Below are positions 16,203-25,359 of a DNA stretch of 64,000 nucleotides, one piece after another. The position numbers and the translations under genes were made by a program. How positions within the stretch are numbered: the stretch's first letter is position 1; every line of letters starts with the position of its first letter. Source of the DNA: Actinomadura sp. KC345 (GTDB lineage Bacteria > Actinomycetota > Actinomycetes > Streptosporangiales > Streptosporangiaceae); the NCBI RefSeq assembly GCF_004348515.1, contig NZ_SMKH01000001.1:1-64000 (forward strand), in the 5' to 3' direction. Under the pieces are notes generated by a model that was not told where the DNA came from, searched no databases, and worked only from the letters and a program-made list of their open reading frames with translations.

Positions 16203-17632
16203 CGCGCTCCCTCGTCTGTTGTGCCGTCGTCTTCTGTTGCGGATGCCGTTCTGTCGTTCGGGTGTTCCGCCGCCGGCCGCTGTGCCGCCACGCAGGGGAT
16301 CTCCGTACGCAGCACCGTCGGCCCGCCCCTCGGGCTCGCCAACAGAAGCCGTCCGCCCACTCCGGCGACTCGTTCCGCCAGGCCGCGCAGCCCGCTGCCG
16401 CGCTCCGGCGCGGCACCGCCGGTGCCGGCGTCCTCGATCTCCAGCACCAGGTCGCCCCCGGCCACCCAGCCTCGTACCTGGGCCCGATCGCAGCCGCTGT
16501 GCTTGGCGACGTTCGCCAGCGCCTCGCTGATCACGAAGTACCCGGTGCTCTCCGTGCGGTCCGGCAGCCGGCCCGCGATCCGCAGGTCGACGTCCACGGC
16601 GAAGGTGTGGCGGCTCGCCAACTCTTCCACGGCCACCGTGAGGCCGCGTTCCGTCAGCACGTGCGGGTGGATGCCGTGCACCAGCTCACGCAGTTCGGCG
16701 AGGGTCTGGGCGGCCTCGTGCTGAGCCTTGTCCAGGTACGCGCCGAGCGGGCGTCCGGCGCCGTCGGGGGACATTTCCTCCAGCCGCATACGGGCCATGT
16801 CGAGCGTCATGGTCAGCCCGATCAGGCGTTGCTGTGTGCCGTCGTGCAGGTTGCGTTCGATTCGTCGGCGCTCGGCGTCGAACGCGTCCACCAGCCTGCC
16901 GCTCGCCTGCACCGGCTCCATGTCACCGGCACCGGGTGACGGCGCGGGTGCCAGGAGCCGGTGTACGAGCATCAGCCGTACGGCGGCCGATGCGGTCAGC
17001 ACGTAGCCGCTCGTCACCAGTACGAGGGCGGCGAAGCCGGTGACGGTCAGCGCGGAGGCGGAGGAGCCGATCACGACGTTCAGGACGGTCACGGCGCCGC
17101 CGTCCGCGAACAGCGCGTACCAGAGCGGAGCGGGGAGCAGCGTGGCAGCCGCGATGAGCGCGGCGACGGCCAGGAAGTCCAGCAGCCACAGGACGGTGGC
17201 CGACAACAGCGCGTACCGCAGCTCGCGCCAGGTCACCGGCTCCCGCCAGCGCACCCGCAGCCAGGTGCGCAGCCCCACATCGCCCAGAACGCGGTGCGGA
17301 GATCGGACCGCCTGGACGCCGAGCAGTCGCACCCGGTGCCGTTCGGCCATCCCGACGGCGACGCCGGACACGCTCAGCCCGGCCAGCAGCACCAGCCCGA
17401 GCAGCACCGGGCTGAGCAGGACGCCGAGCGGCACGGTGACCGTCACCGCCAGCAACGTGCACGCGCCCGAGACGACGCCGGAGGCGGCGTAGAACGCACA
17501 GCGCCAGGGAACCGAGGAGCGGAGGAAGCGGTGCGGACGCTCGGCCATGGCGCGGCGCAGCGCGGCCGCCGCGACCGCCGCGGTGCGGGCCGTGGCCGTG
17601 CCGTGCCCGCCGTCGGCTCGGACGTCGTCCAT
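16169..17632 (-). CDS. sensor histidine kinase (NarL-type, HisKA_3)
   Basis: 487 residues. The N-terminal half carries several membrane helices, including a long hydrophobic pair near residues 60-105 and others up to residue ~270, in the arrangement of the actinobacterial sensor domain (APLWYALFADGG is a typical motif). The dimerisation/phosphoacceptor helix is ERRRIERNLHDGTQQRLIGL, with H in RNLHDG. The ATPase domain ends with SGLRGLAERVAGVGGRL. The start was set at ATG 17632 because upstream residues are unlike the family. No good Shine-Dalgarno. It overlaps the response regulator gene by 34 bases. Confidence 0.93.
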   Translation of the reverse strand: MDDVRADGGHGTATARTAAVAAAALRRAMAERPHRFLRSSVPWRCAFYAASGVVSGACTLLAVTVTVPLGVLLSPVLLGLVLLAGLSVSGVAVGMAERHRVRLLGVQAVRSPHRVLGDVGLRTWLRVRWREPVTWRELRYALLSATVLWLLDFLAVAALIAAATLLPAPLWYALFADGGAVTVLNVVIGSSASALTVTGFAALVLVTSGYVLTASAAVRLMLVHRLLAPAPSPGAGDMEPVQASGRLVDAFDAERRRIERNLHDGTQQRLIGLTMTLDMARMRLEEMSPDGAGRPLGAYLDKAQHEAAQTLAELRELVHGIHPHVLTERGLTVAVEELASRHTFAVDVDLRIAGRLPDRTESTGYFVISEALANVAKHSGCDRAQVRGWVAGGDLVLEIEDAGTGGAAPERGSGLRGLAERVAGVGGRLLLASPRGGPTVLRTEIPCVAAQRPAAEHPNDRTASATEDDGTTDEGARCGSSWRRTRD

Positions 17633-17785
17633 GATCCGTTCAGTGTAGAAGCGGGGCGCCGCCAGGGGCAGTAGAGCTACCTCTACCCCGGTCCTCCAGA
17701 CAGCTCTGATTCGCCGTAATCGCGCCGCGTGGTCTGCTCGGAACAGCCGACGGCAGCCAGGCGCGTCCGTTCCGAGGAGGACACG

Positions 17786-18400
17786 GTGACCGACCACTCA
17801 CCCCCCGACAAGCGCGGGCTGACCTGGCGTATGCGCCCGCGCACCCGGAAGACATGGCTGTTCTGCCACGTGGTGATCTCCGTGGGATGGCTCGGCGGCG
17901 CGTACACGATGCTCATGATGGCGATCGCGGCGCGCACATCCGCCGGGGAGCCTATGCGGCCCGCCGCCTACGCGCTGATGCACCTCAGCGACACGGTGAT
18001 CATGATCCCGTGTGCCCTGGGCACCCTGATCACCGGCCTGGTCACCGGTCTGTACGGCAAATGGCGGGTTCTGCACCACTGGTGGGTCCTGGACAAGCTG
18101 GTGCTCACGGTCGGCGCGACCGTCTTCGCCTACCTCTACATCGCGCAGACCGTCAAAGAGGCGCTGGCGCGTACGGAGGCGGACTCCGCCGCGGACATCG
18201 GCTTCCTGGAGGACGGTGTGATCGCCGGATCGGCCGGCATGCTGATGCTGCTGATGACGACCACACTGCTGTCGACGTTCAAGCCGTGGGGGCGCACCCG
18301 CTGGGGCCGCCGGGCGCAGGAGGCCCGGCGACCGGGCGCCGCTCCACGTCCGCAGGACCGAGCGCGGTGGCGCGCGGTTCGCGGTTCGAACCGCGTATGA
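17786..18400 (+). CDS. small polytopic membrane protein (DUF2269-like)
   Basis: 204 residues with four membrane helices: TWLFCHVVISVGWLGGAYTM, then a helix near VIMIPCALGTLITGLVTGLY, LVLTVGATVFAYLYIAQ, and AGSAGMLMLLMTTTLLSTF. His in LFCHVVISVGWLGG and HHWWVLDK are suggestive of heme- or metal-linked membrane families, but this is not proven. GTG 17786 is supported by AGGAGG five bases upstream. It is divergent from the kinase gene with ~150 bases between them, so it may be a target of that two-component system. The C-terminus is a basic Arg-rich tail. Confidence 0.75.
   Translation: MTDHSPPDKRGLTWRMRPRTRKTWLFCHVVISVGWLGGAYTMLMMAIAARTSAGEPMRPAAYALMHLSDTVIMIPCALGTLITGLVTGLYGKWRVLHHWWVLDKLVLTVGATVFAYLYIAQTVKEALARTEADSAADIGFLEDGVIAGSAGMLMLLMTTTLLSTFKPWGRTRWGRRAQEARRPGAAPRPQDRARWRAVRGSNRV
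18380..18395. repeat. 16-bp perfect palindrome
   Basis: CGCGGTTCGAACCGCG is fully self-complementary and lies at the end of the membrane protein gene, overlapping its last codons. It could be a terminator stem without a U-tract or a protein-binding site. The centre resembles a tRNA T-loop, but no tRNA surrounds it. Confidence 0.4.
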
Positions 18401-18754
18401 AGCACCCGGGCCGCTCCGAAGTCATCGGGAGCAGCCCCACGTACCCGCGACTCCCGGTACATGCGGTTGCAGCAGGTCACGAATTCTCGCTGGCCGCACT
18501 CTCAGATATCGCCCCCAGAGCACGACACATTTTCTCAAGAGGGCCAGGGCGGCCTCGATCTGCCACAACTCCTTGGCCATTGAGGTCTTGTGGCCTGCGT
18601 CGCGATCACGCCCTAAAACCTCATCGCCATTCGTTGATACTTTCGTCTGGTCTCATTACCTACTTATGTTGCTGTCGCGATCGGAACGCGAAGGGGCAGT
18701 CTTGAGCCGTCAAATGCTGTTCCCGATGGTGTTCCCATCGAGAGAAGAGGCCCC
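18401..18754. other. intergenic region upstream of the glycosidase
   Basis: About 350 bases with locally lower GC. The reverse strand has an open piece AKELWQIEAALALLRKCVVL (around 18530-18590) that may be a gene relic of unknown family. The last 100 bases (ACTTATGTTGCTG region) probably hold the promoter of the gene at 18755, but no clear -35/-10 pair can be assigned. Confidence 0.35.
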
Positions 18755-20245
18755 ATGAACTCCGTTTCATCCGTGGTTGCCGGTCGTCCCGCCCGGATCG
18801 CGGCCCTGGCGGCACTGGTCGCCTTCTGCTTCACCGGCGTCACGCCGACCGCCCGGGCGGGTTCCGCTGAGGCGGGCGCGGGAGTCGGTTCCGCGGGCGG
18901 ACCACTGACCGTTTCTCGCACGAACCCGCGGTACTTTTCGGTCAACAGGGGCGGGCGGGAGAGGCCCGTCTATCTCGCCGGGACGAACCTGTGGAACAAC
19001 GTGCAGGACGGGGCGGGCTTCCAGACCTGCGCGCGGCCCGGTCCAGCTTTCGACTGGACGGCGTACCTGGACTTTCTGCAATCTCGCCGACTGAACTTCA
19101 TCCGCGCCTGGCGATGGGAGCATTTCAAGTTCAAGCTCCCCCCTGACCTGGACACCAACGGCCCTTATTGCGTGGCCCCTCAGCCATGGCCTCGTACGGG
19201 TGGCGGCAAAGCCTACGACGGCGGAGCGAAGTTCGACCTCGCCCGGTTCGATCAGACCTACTTCGACCGCCTCAGGGCGCGCGTCATCGAAGCACGTGAG
19301 CGGGGCATGTATGTCTCCGTCATGCTCTTCGAGGGTTTCTGCGCGCATGTGTGCGACAGCGACACGATGATGGCGGGCCACCCCTTCGACGGCCAGAACA
19401 ACGTCAACGGGATCGACATCGATTCCATCGCGGACTACCAGTCCGGTTCCGTTTCTCCAGCGGTTCGGGCGTTGCAGCGGGCCTACATCCGCAAGGTGAT
19501 CGACACCGTGGGCGACCTCGACAACGTCCTGTACGAGGTGGCCAACGAGTCTTGGCGCGGCTCGGTCTCCTGGCAGTACAACGTGATCAGGTACGTGAAG
19601 CGGCACGAAGCCGCCGAACGCCACCCCGAACACCCGGTCGGAATGTCCGCCATCTGGCCCGAAGGAAACGATGACTGGCTGTTCGCGTCACCGGCGGACT
19701 GGATCATGCCAGGCTTTCCCGCGGCAGGTCACTACCGCCACGACCCACCGGCCGCGACCGGAGCCAAGGTGGTCATCTCCGACACCGATCACTACGCACC
19801 GTGTGACGTCGATGCCGTATGGGCCTGGAAATCGTTCACCCGCGGCCTGAACTCAAGCCAGCTCGATTGCGGAATCGGCGACCCGGCACGACCCGACCCC
19901 GCCTTCGACTTCCTAGAGCCGGCGAGGTACGCCCAGGGCGACACCGTGCGCCAGGCGGCCAGGATGAACCTCCTCGCCATGAGGCCCCGGGGCGACCTCT
20001 CCTCCACCGGCTACGCACTCGCCACTCCCGGCCGGGAGTACCTGGCCCTGCAACCAGAGAAGTCGGCCGAGATCACGGTAGCCCTCACTCCAGGCACCTA
20101 CCGCGTGCGGTGGTTCGATATCAGCGATCGCCAATGGCGGTCGGCATCTGAGATCACAGTCCGCGTCCCCACCGCGATGCCCATCACCTCGCCCTTCGCG
20201 ACGCCCGGCCCAACGGTGCTCCATCTCAAGCGCGAATTTCGGTAG
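18755..20245 (+). CDS. secreted clan-A glycoside hydrolase (DUF4038-like)
   Basis: 496 residues. The signal peptide has a basic start, a hydrophobic core IAALAALVAFCFTGVTP and an ARAG cleavage region near residue 35. The mature protein has a TIM-barrel glycosidase layout: RPVYLAGTNLWNN (strand 1), LNFIRAWRWEHF, ERGMYVSVMLFEGF and NVLYEVANESWRGS, where the NE pair (E around residue 268) is the expected acid/base. A second acidic strand is KVVISDTDHY. The last ~80 residues (STGYALATPGREYLALQPEK onward, TYRVRWFDISDRQW) match the collagen-binding-like beta-domain that ends DUF4038 proteins. Likely an extracellular plant or microbial polysaccharide hydrolase. Several Cys suggest disulfides. Confidence 0.78.
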   Translation: MNSVSSVVAGRPARIAALAALVAFCFTGVTPTARAGSAEAGAGVGSAGGPLTVSRTNPRYFSVNRGGRERPVYLAGTNLWNNVQDGAGFQTCARPGPAFDWTAYLDFLQSRRLNFIRAWRWEHFKFKLPPDLDTNGPYCVAPQPWPRTGGGKAYDGGAKFDLARFDQTYFDRLRARVIEARERGMYVSVMLFEGFCAHVCDSDTMMAGHPFDGQNNVNGIDIDSIADYQSGSVSPAVRALQRAYIRKVIDTVGDLDNVLYEVANESWRGSVSWQYNVIRYVKRHEAAERHPEHPVGMSAIWPEGNDDWLFASPADWIMPGFPAAGHYRHDPPAATGAKVVISDTDHYAPCDVDAVWAWKSFTRGLNSSQLDCGIGDPARPDPAFDFLEPARYAQGDTVRQAARMNLLAMRPRGDLSSTGYALATPGREYLALQPEKSAEITVALTPGTYRVRWFDISDRQWRSASEITVRVPTAMPITSPFATPGPTVLHLKREFR

Positions 20246-20442
20246 CGCCGAAGCGCGAGACAATCGCGGCCGCCCGGCAGGACGGGCCCGACTCCCCGTC
20301 CGCCAAACGGAGAGCCACACCGCCAACTTGGGCCGTCTCGTGGTGCGACGCCGTCGAGGAGGTCGGAGACCAGTCCGTTGGTGAAGCGGTCTGTGACGGG
20401 TTCGTCGGGGATGTAGGGTCCGGATCGTTGTCAGGGGGAAGC

Positions 20443-23400
20443 GTGCGCGTAATGCTGCTTGGGCCGGTCCAGGCACTCGCCGACGATGGATCCGTCCTTG
20501 AGATCAACGGCGGAAGGCTGCGTGCGACACTGGCGCGTCTCGCCTTGGCCGCGGGTGAGGCCGTGCATGGGGACTCGCTCATCGACGGCCTCTGGGGCGA
20601 GGATGCGCCGGTCGACTCCCACGGCTCGTTGTACGCACTGGTGTACCGGCTGCGGCGGGCACTGCGCGACCCCGAGGCCGTGGAGTCGGTGACGATGGGT
20701 TATCGGCTGGCGGTACGCGCGGAGGATGTGGACGCGCACCGGTTCGAGGCGCTGGCGGCGCGCGGACGACGGGAACTGGCCGCGGGCGCCTCGCAGGCGG
20801 CGGCCGCGTCCCTGGAGGAGGCGCTGGGGCTCTGGCGAGGAGGCGCGCTCGCCGATGTGCCCGACGCGCCCTTCGCCGATACGGCCCGCGTGCGCCTGGA
20901 GGAGCTGCGCGTCGCGGCCGTCGAGGACCGCTTCGAGGCGGAGCTGAGGCTCGGTCGTCCCCAGGAGATCCTGGCCGACCTGGAGGCGGTCGCAGCCGAT
21001 CATCCGTTGCGCGAGCGGCTCGCCGCGCTGCGGATGAGGGCCCTGCACGCGGTCGGACGCCGACCGGACGCCCTGGCGGTGTTCGAGCAGGTCCGCCGGA
21101 CGCTCGCCGACGAACTCGGCGTCGACCCGTCCCAGGAGCTGCGGCACGCGCATCTGGCGGTACTGCGTGGCGAGCCGGCCCCGCGACGTGTGCCGGAGCC
21201 GGCGCCCGGACGTCTGCCCGCTCCGCTTACCGGCTTCGTCGGCCGCAACGAGGAGCTGGAGCTGCTGTCGGGACTGCTGGACGGTGCCGCCCGGCTGATC
21301 ACCGTGGCCGGTCCCGGGGGCGTGGGCAAGACCCGCCTGGCTCTCGAAGCGGCCGTTCGGCACTGGCCGCACGGGCGCGATCGGGTGTGGCTCGTCCGGC
21401 TCGCCGATGTGGACGGGCGGGACGGGGTGGCCGAGGCGGTCCTGGGCGCGCTCGGCTCCCCGGCCACGCGTCCCGCGTTCACCGCACGAGCGGCGCGGCC
21501 GGAGGACCAGGTGGCCGAGCTGCTCGGCGACGGCAGGGCCCTCCTGATCCTGGACAACTGCGAACACGTCATCGGCACCGTCGCGGAATTCGCGGCTCGG
21601 CTGCTGCAGGGCCGACCGAACCTGACCATTCTGGCCACCAGCCGCGAACCGCTCGACGTCATGGGAGAGTCCCTCTGCCGTCTCGGACCCCTGGACCCCC
21701 CTGCCGCGCACGCCGACGCCGACACCGCCGCCGAGTCGGCCGCGGTCCGGCTGTTCCTCGACCGTGGCAGGGCCGCCTCCCCGGGGTTCGAGCTCGACCG
21801 CGCCACGACCCCCGCCGTGGTGGACATCGCCCGCCGCCTCGACGGCCTCCCGCTCGCCCTCGAACTGGCCGCCGCCCGGCTCCGTTCGATGACCGCCGGG
21901 CAGATCGCCGAACGGCTGGGCGACCGGTTCCGGCTGCTCGGCTCCGGCGATCGGACCGCCCGGAAGCGGACGCTGCACGCCGTCATCGGCTGGAGTTGGG
22001 ACCTACTGACCGAACGGGAACGGATCCTGGCACGGAGGATGGCGGTGTTCCGCGCGGAGACCGGCATCGCCGCCATCGAAGGGGTCTGCGGCGACGGGAC
22101 GCTGCCGGACGATGAGATCATTTACCTCCTCGGCGCCCTGGTGGACAAATCCATGGTCGAGAAGGCCGGCACCCGCTACCGGATGCTCGAGACCATCCGC
22201 GCCTACGCGGCCGAGCAGCTGACGGCGGCCGGTGAGCGGGAGACGACGCGGGACCGGTTCGTCGGCTACTTCGCCGGACTTGCCGATGAGCACGGGCAAC
22301 GGCTGCGGTCCGCCGAGCAGACCGGCTCGCTGCGGCTGTTCGAGGCGGAGTACGGCAACCTCACCGCCGCGCTCACCGCCGCGGACGACGCCGGGCGGAC
22401 GGATGCCGCGGCACGGCTCCTCGGCCCGCTGTACTGGTACGGCACCGTCCTGCGCCATGACCCACGGGCGGACATCTTCGTGGCCAGGGTGCTGAGGTCG
22501 GAGGACGAACTCCCCGAGCCCGACCGGGCGGCCTTCACCGCGCTCCATGTGCTCGCGGGCGGCGGCGAAGCCGCTGCCGACGGCGCGCGGATCCGCGCCG
22601 TGATCGACGACTGTGCGCGCAGTGGTGCCCTGGAGCGTCATCCGATGCTGCTGCTCGTGACGTTGCCTGCGGCCCACATCCTCGGAAGCGAGGGGGCCGC
22701 CACGGCCGAGCGCGTGACGGCCCGGGCCCGGGCCGGCGGCGACCCCTGGTCATGCGCCTGCACCTACCTCATGGAGGCGTTCCACCACGCCGACACCGGG
22801 GACTGGGAGGGCGGCGCCACCGCGCGTGCCGCAGCGCTGCGCGGTTTCCAGAAGGCGGGGGATCGGCTGATGACGGCCCTGGCGTCGACCGCGATAGCCC
22901 AGCTCCACTCGATCCGCGGCGAACACCCCGAGGCGATCGCCGCCTATGAGCGGAGCATCGCACTGGCCGCCAAACTCGGCGCGCAGGACGAGATCGGCTA
23001 TCGGGTCGGCCTCGCCACCGAGAGGATGCGCATGGGGGACCTCGCCGGCGCCCGCCATGACCTCGGCCTGGCAGGACGGCGGGCCCACGACCGTGGCCTG
23101 CGGCTTCTGGAGGTCGAGGTCCACGCCGGCCTGGCCGAGCTCCACCGCCGCCGCGGCGAGGCCGGGCAGGCCGATCGGGAGCTCGATCGAGGGGAGGCGC
23201 TGGCCGCCGGGTCACTTCCCGATGAGGCGATCGGGGACTGGTTCGCCCCGGCCAGGATGGCGAACCGGCTGACGGCGGACGACCCGGCGCGGGCACGGGA
23301 GCTCCTGCCGAGGGTGGTCCGCGCGGCCATCGCGTCCCGCCACGTCCCACCCGTCGCCGAGCTGACGGCCAGGATGCGCCGGCTGGAGGGCGACCTCACG

Positions 23401-23586
23401 GGGGCGGCCATCGCGCTCGGCATGAGCCAGGCCGTACGCGGCGCCTTCGACCATGGCGACGCCGAGCTTCGCGAGATCGCCGCCGATCTGGCCGGCCGGC
23501 TCGGCCGCGACGCGTACGAGGAGGCGTTTCACCAGGGCGCCCGGATGCCACGGCACGATGCCGTCGACCGCCTGACGAGCGGCTGA
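20443..23586 (+). CDS. AfsR/SARP-family transcriptional regulator with NB-ARC ATPase and TPR-like C-terminus
   Basis: 1,047 residues. Domains in order: an OmpR-type winged helix (VRVMLLGPVQALADD, then GEAVHGDSLIDGLWGEDAP and the YRLRRALRD recognition region, 1-90); a bacterial transcriptional activator domain (~95-245, ending LGVDPSQELRHAHLAVLRGE); and an NB-ARC-like ATPase with Walker A GPGGVGKTR at about residue 290 and Walker B LLILDNCEH near 370, plus LATSREPL and GLPLALELAAARL. Helical repeats fill 600-1047. GTG 20443 follows AGGGGGA closely; ATG 20452 is the alternative. Members activate secondary metabolism or stress genes. The convergent neighbour is an exporter; no biosynthetic cluster is visible. 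Confidence 0.93.
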   Translation: MRVMLLGPVQALADDGSVLEINGGRLRATLARLALAAGEAVHGDSLIDGLWGEDAPVDSHGSLYALVYRLRRALRDPEAVESVTMGYRLAVRAEDVDAHRFEALAARGRRELAAGASQAAAASLEEALGLWRGGALADVPDAPFADTARVRLEELRVAAVEDRFEAELRLGRPQEILADLEAVAADHPLRERLAALRMRALHAVGRRPDALAVFEQVRRTLADELGVDPSQELRHAHLAVLRGEPAPRRVPEPAPGRLPAPLTGFVGRNEELELLSGLLDGAARLITVAGPGGVGKTRLALEAAVRHWPHGRDRVWLVRLADVDGRDGVAEAVLGALGSPATRPAFTARAARPEDQVAELLGDGRALLILDNCEHVIGTVAEFAARLLQGRPNLTILATSREPLDVMGESLCRLGPLDPPAAHADADTAAESAAVRLFLDRGRAASPGFELDRATTPAVVDIARRLDGLPLALELAAARLRSMTAGQIAERLGDRFRLLGSGDRTARKRTLHAVIGWSWDLLTERERILARRMAVFRAETGIAAIEGVCGDGTLPDDEIIYLLGALVDKSMVEKAGTRYRMLETIRAYAAEQLTAAGERETTRDRFVGYFAGLADEHGQRLRSAEQTGSLRLFEAEYGNLTAALTAADDAGRTDAAARLLGPLYWYGTVLRHDPRADIFVARVLRSEDELPEPDRAAFTALHVLAGGGEAAADGARIRAVIDDCARSGALERHPMLLLVTLPAAHILGSEGAATAERVTARARAGGDPWSCACTYLMEAFHHADTGDWEGGATARAAALRGFQKAGDRLMTALASTAIAQLHSIRGEHPEAIAAYERSIALAAKLGAQDEIGYRVGLATERMRMGDLAGARHDLGLAGRRAHDRGLRLLEVEVHAGLAELHRRRGEAGQADRELDRGEALAAGSLPDEAIGDWFAPARMANRLTADDPARARELLPRVVRAAIASRHVPPVAELTARMRRLEGDLTGAAIALGMSQAVRGAFDHGDAELREIAADLAGRLGRDAYEEAFHQGARMPRHDAVDRLTSG

Positions 23587-23594
23587 CCGCCCTC

Positions 23595-23611
23595 GGCGGC
23601 CCAGCGCCGCC
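23595..23611. terminator. short hairpin between convergent genes
   Basis: GGCGGC (23595-23600) pairs with GCCGCC (23606-23611) over a 5-base loop, in the gap between the AfsR-like gene and the convergent exporter gene. The stem is short and lacks a U-tract, so termination here is plausible but weakly supported. Confidence 0.35.
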
Positions 23612-23616
23612 GCCTT

Positions 23617-25161
23617 TCAACCGGCCCTGGGCCTGGCCGATGACAACGGCGCCGCGGAGGGCCGGCCCTTCTGGTCGCGGGGCTCGCCATCCCCGCCTCC
23701 CGGGCGGGAGGCGCCGCGCAGGATCACCAGGGCGGAGATCGCCCCGGCGATCGTGAGCAGGCAGGCGATCACGAACACCGTGGACATGGACGCCGTGAAC
23801 GCCGCCCTCGCCTGCGCCGCGAGCTCGGCAGACCCGGTCCGGCCGGCCTGGTCGAGCGCCGCGGTCAGCGACGACCTCGGGGCTCCTCTCACGTCGCCGG
23901 GAAGGTTCGCGGTGTAGGCAGTGCTCAGCACGCTGCCCAGGGCAGCGACTCCCAGTGCCATCCCGCCTTGCTTGAGCGTGTCCAGCACTCCCGACCCCAC
24001 ACCTGCGTGCTTCGGCGGGATGGCGCTCAGCAGAACGGCGTACATCGCCGGTTGGGCGAGGCTGGTTCCCAGCCCCATCAGCCCCAGCCCCAGAGCCACG
24101 AGCAGGTATCCGTCATCCGCGCGGATCATCCCGAGCACCGCGAACGCGACCGCGAGCGTCAGCAGACCGGTCACGATCAACGGCTTGTTGCCGATGTGCC
24201 CGACCAGCCTGATGCCCAGCAGGTTGCCGACCGCGATCGTCAAGGCGAGCGGCGCCAGCGCGAACGCGGCGGTGACAGCGCCGTATCCCAGCACACCCTG
24301 GAGGAACTGTGTCAACGCCAGTTGCACCGCACCGTTGGTGAAGACCACCAGGACCATGGCCAGGGCCGCACCGGAGAAGTCGCGATCCTTGAACACCGTC
24401 AAGGGCAGCAACGGATACACCCGGTGGGTCTCCCACCACGCGAAGACCGCGAGGACGACGCCCGCGGCGACCAGGGCGGCGACCACCGTCACCGACCAGC
24501 CCTCGTGCGGCAGCGAGATCAGCGCCCAGATCAGCGTCGTCATCCCGGCGATCGACAGCACCACGCCCGGCACGTCCATGGGACGGGCGGGGCCGCGCGA
24601 TTCCGGTGCGACGAGCGCCACTACGAGGATGCCGACCAGCGCGAGCGGAACGTTGATGAAGAACGCCGCGCCCCACCAGAAGTACTCCAGCAGCAGACCG
24701 CCCAGCATCGGCCCGGCCACGAGACCGAGCATGTTGACGGCCTGCCAGATCGCCATCGCCTTCCGGCGCTCGTCCGCGCCGAAGATACTGATCATTATCG
24801 ACAGGGTGCTGGGCATCGCGAGGGCCGCGCCCGCCCCCATGACCGCGCGGCACACGACGAGTTGCCAGGGTTCCGCCGCGAATGTCGCCAGCAGCGAGCC
24901 GAAACCCAACGACCCCAGCCCCAGCAGGAGGAACCGCTTTCGCCCGAGGCGGTCGGACAGGCTCCCGGCGGTCAGGACCAGGCCCGCGTACACGAGGATG
25001 TAGGCGTCCAGGATCCATTGGACCGCCGCCGGGCTCGCGCCGACGTCCCGCATGAGGGCGGGGATCGCCAGCGTCAAGATCATGTTGTCGATGCCGATCA
25101 CCAGCATGCCCAGGCAGAGGGCGCCCAGGATCAGCCACCGGCGTGGATGGACGTCGGGCAC
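23617..25161 (-). CDS. DHA2-family MFS drug exporter (14 TM)
   Basis: 514 residues. It has the motif A region GSLSDRLGRKRFLLLGLGSL near residue 66, motif C-type GPMLGGLLLEYFWWGAAFFI near residue 155, motif D1 ILTLAIPALMRDVGASPAA near residue 28, and QWILDAYILVYAGLVL. The C-terminal blocks GVGSGVLDTLKQGGMALGVA and 14 hydrophobic segments complete the DHA2 picture. Such exporters use the proton gradient to expel drugs or secondary metabolites. The start at 25161 fits the family (PRRWLILGALCLGMLV). Divergent from the serine hydrolase; convergent with the AfsR-like regulator, which might control it. Confidence 0.92.
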   Translation of the reverse strand: MPDVHPRRWLILGALCLGMLVIGIDNMILTLAIPALMRDVGASPAAVQWILDAYILVYAGLVLTAGSLSDRLGRKRFLLLGLGSLGFGSLLATFAAEPWQLVVCRAVMGAGAALAMPSTLSIMISIFGADERRKAMAIWQAVNMLGLVAGPMLGGLLLEYFWWGAAFFINVPLALVGILVVALVAPESRGPARPMDVPGVVLSIAGMTTLIWALISLPHEGWSVTVVAALVAAGVVLAVFAWWETHRVYPLLPLTVFKDRDFSGAALAMVLVVFTNGAVQLALTQFLQGVLGYGAVTAAFALAPLALTIAVGNLLGIRLVGHIGNKPLIVTGLLTLAVAFAVLGMIRADDGYLLVALGLGLMGLGTSLAQPAMYAVLLSAIPPKHAGVGSGVLDTLKQGGMALGVAALGSVLSTAYTANLPGDVRGAPRSSLTAALDQAGRTGSAELAAQARAAFTASMSTVFVIACLLTIAGAISALVILRGASRPGGGDGEPRDQKGRPSAAPLSSARPRAG

Positions 25162-25359
25162 GGGAATCTCCGTCGCGGTCGCGGTAGGTGACGGTGCCCG
25201 ATGGTGCCCGCGCCACCTGATCTCCCCCTGACACGACCGGGCCCGCCCCGATCAGGGCGGCGTCAGTTCGCCGACAGGTCCGATCGAGATCGTGTGGACG
25301 GACGGAACGACGAGCACCGGGCCGGCCGATCCGGCGGTCCCGCGCCTGGAAGGACACAC

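Noticed and set aside
15192-16724. A 510-codon plus-strand open frame
   Set aside because: It is antisense to the response regulator and kinase, which have unambiguous motifs.
18375-18400. tRNA-like T-arm (GGTTCGAACC)
   Set aside because: No acceptor, D-arm or anticodon stem can be folded around it and the loop has 6 instead of 7 bases; kept only as a palindrome.
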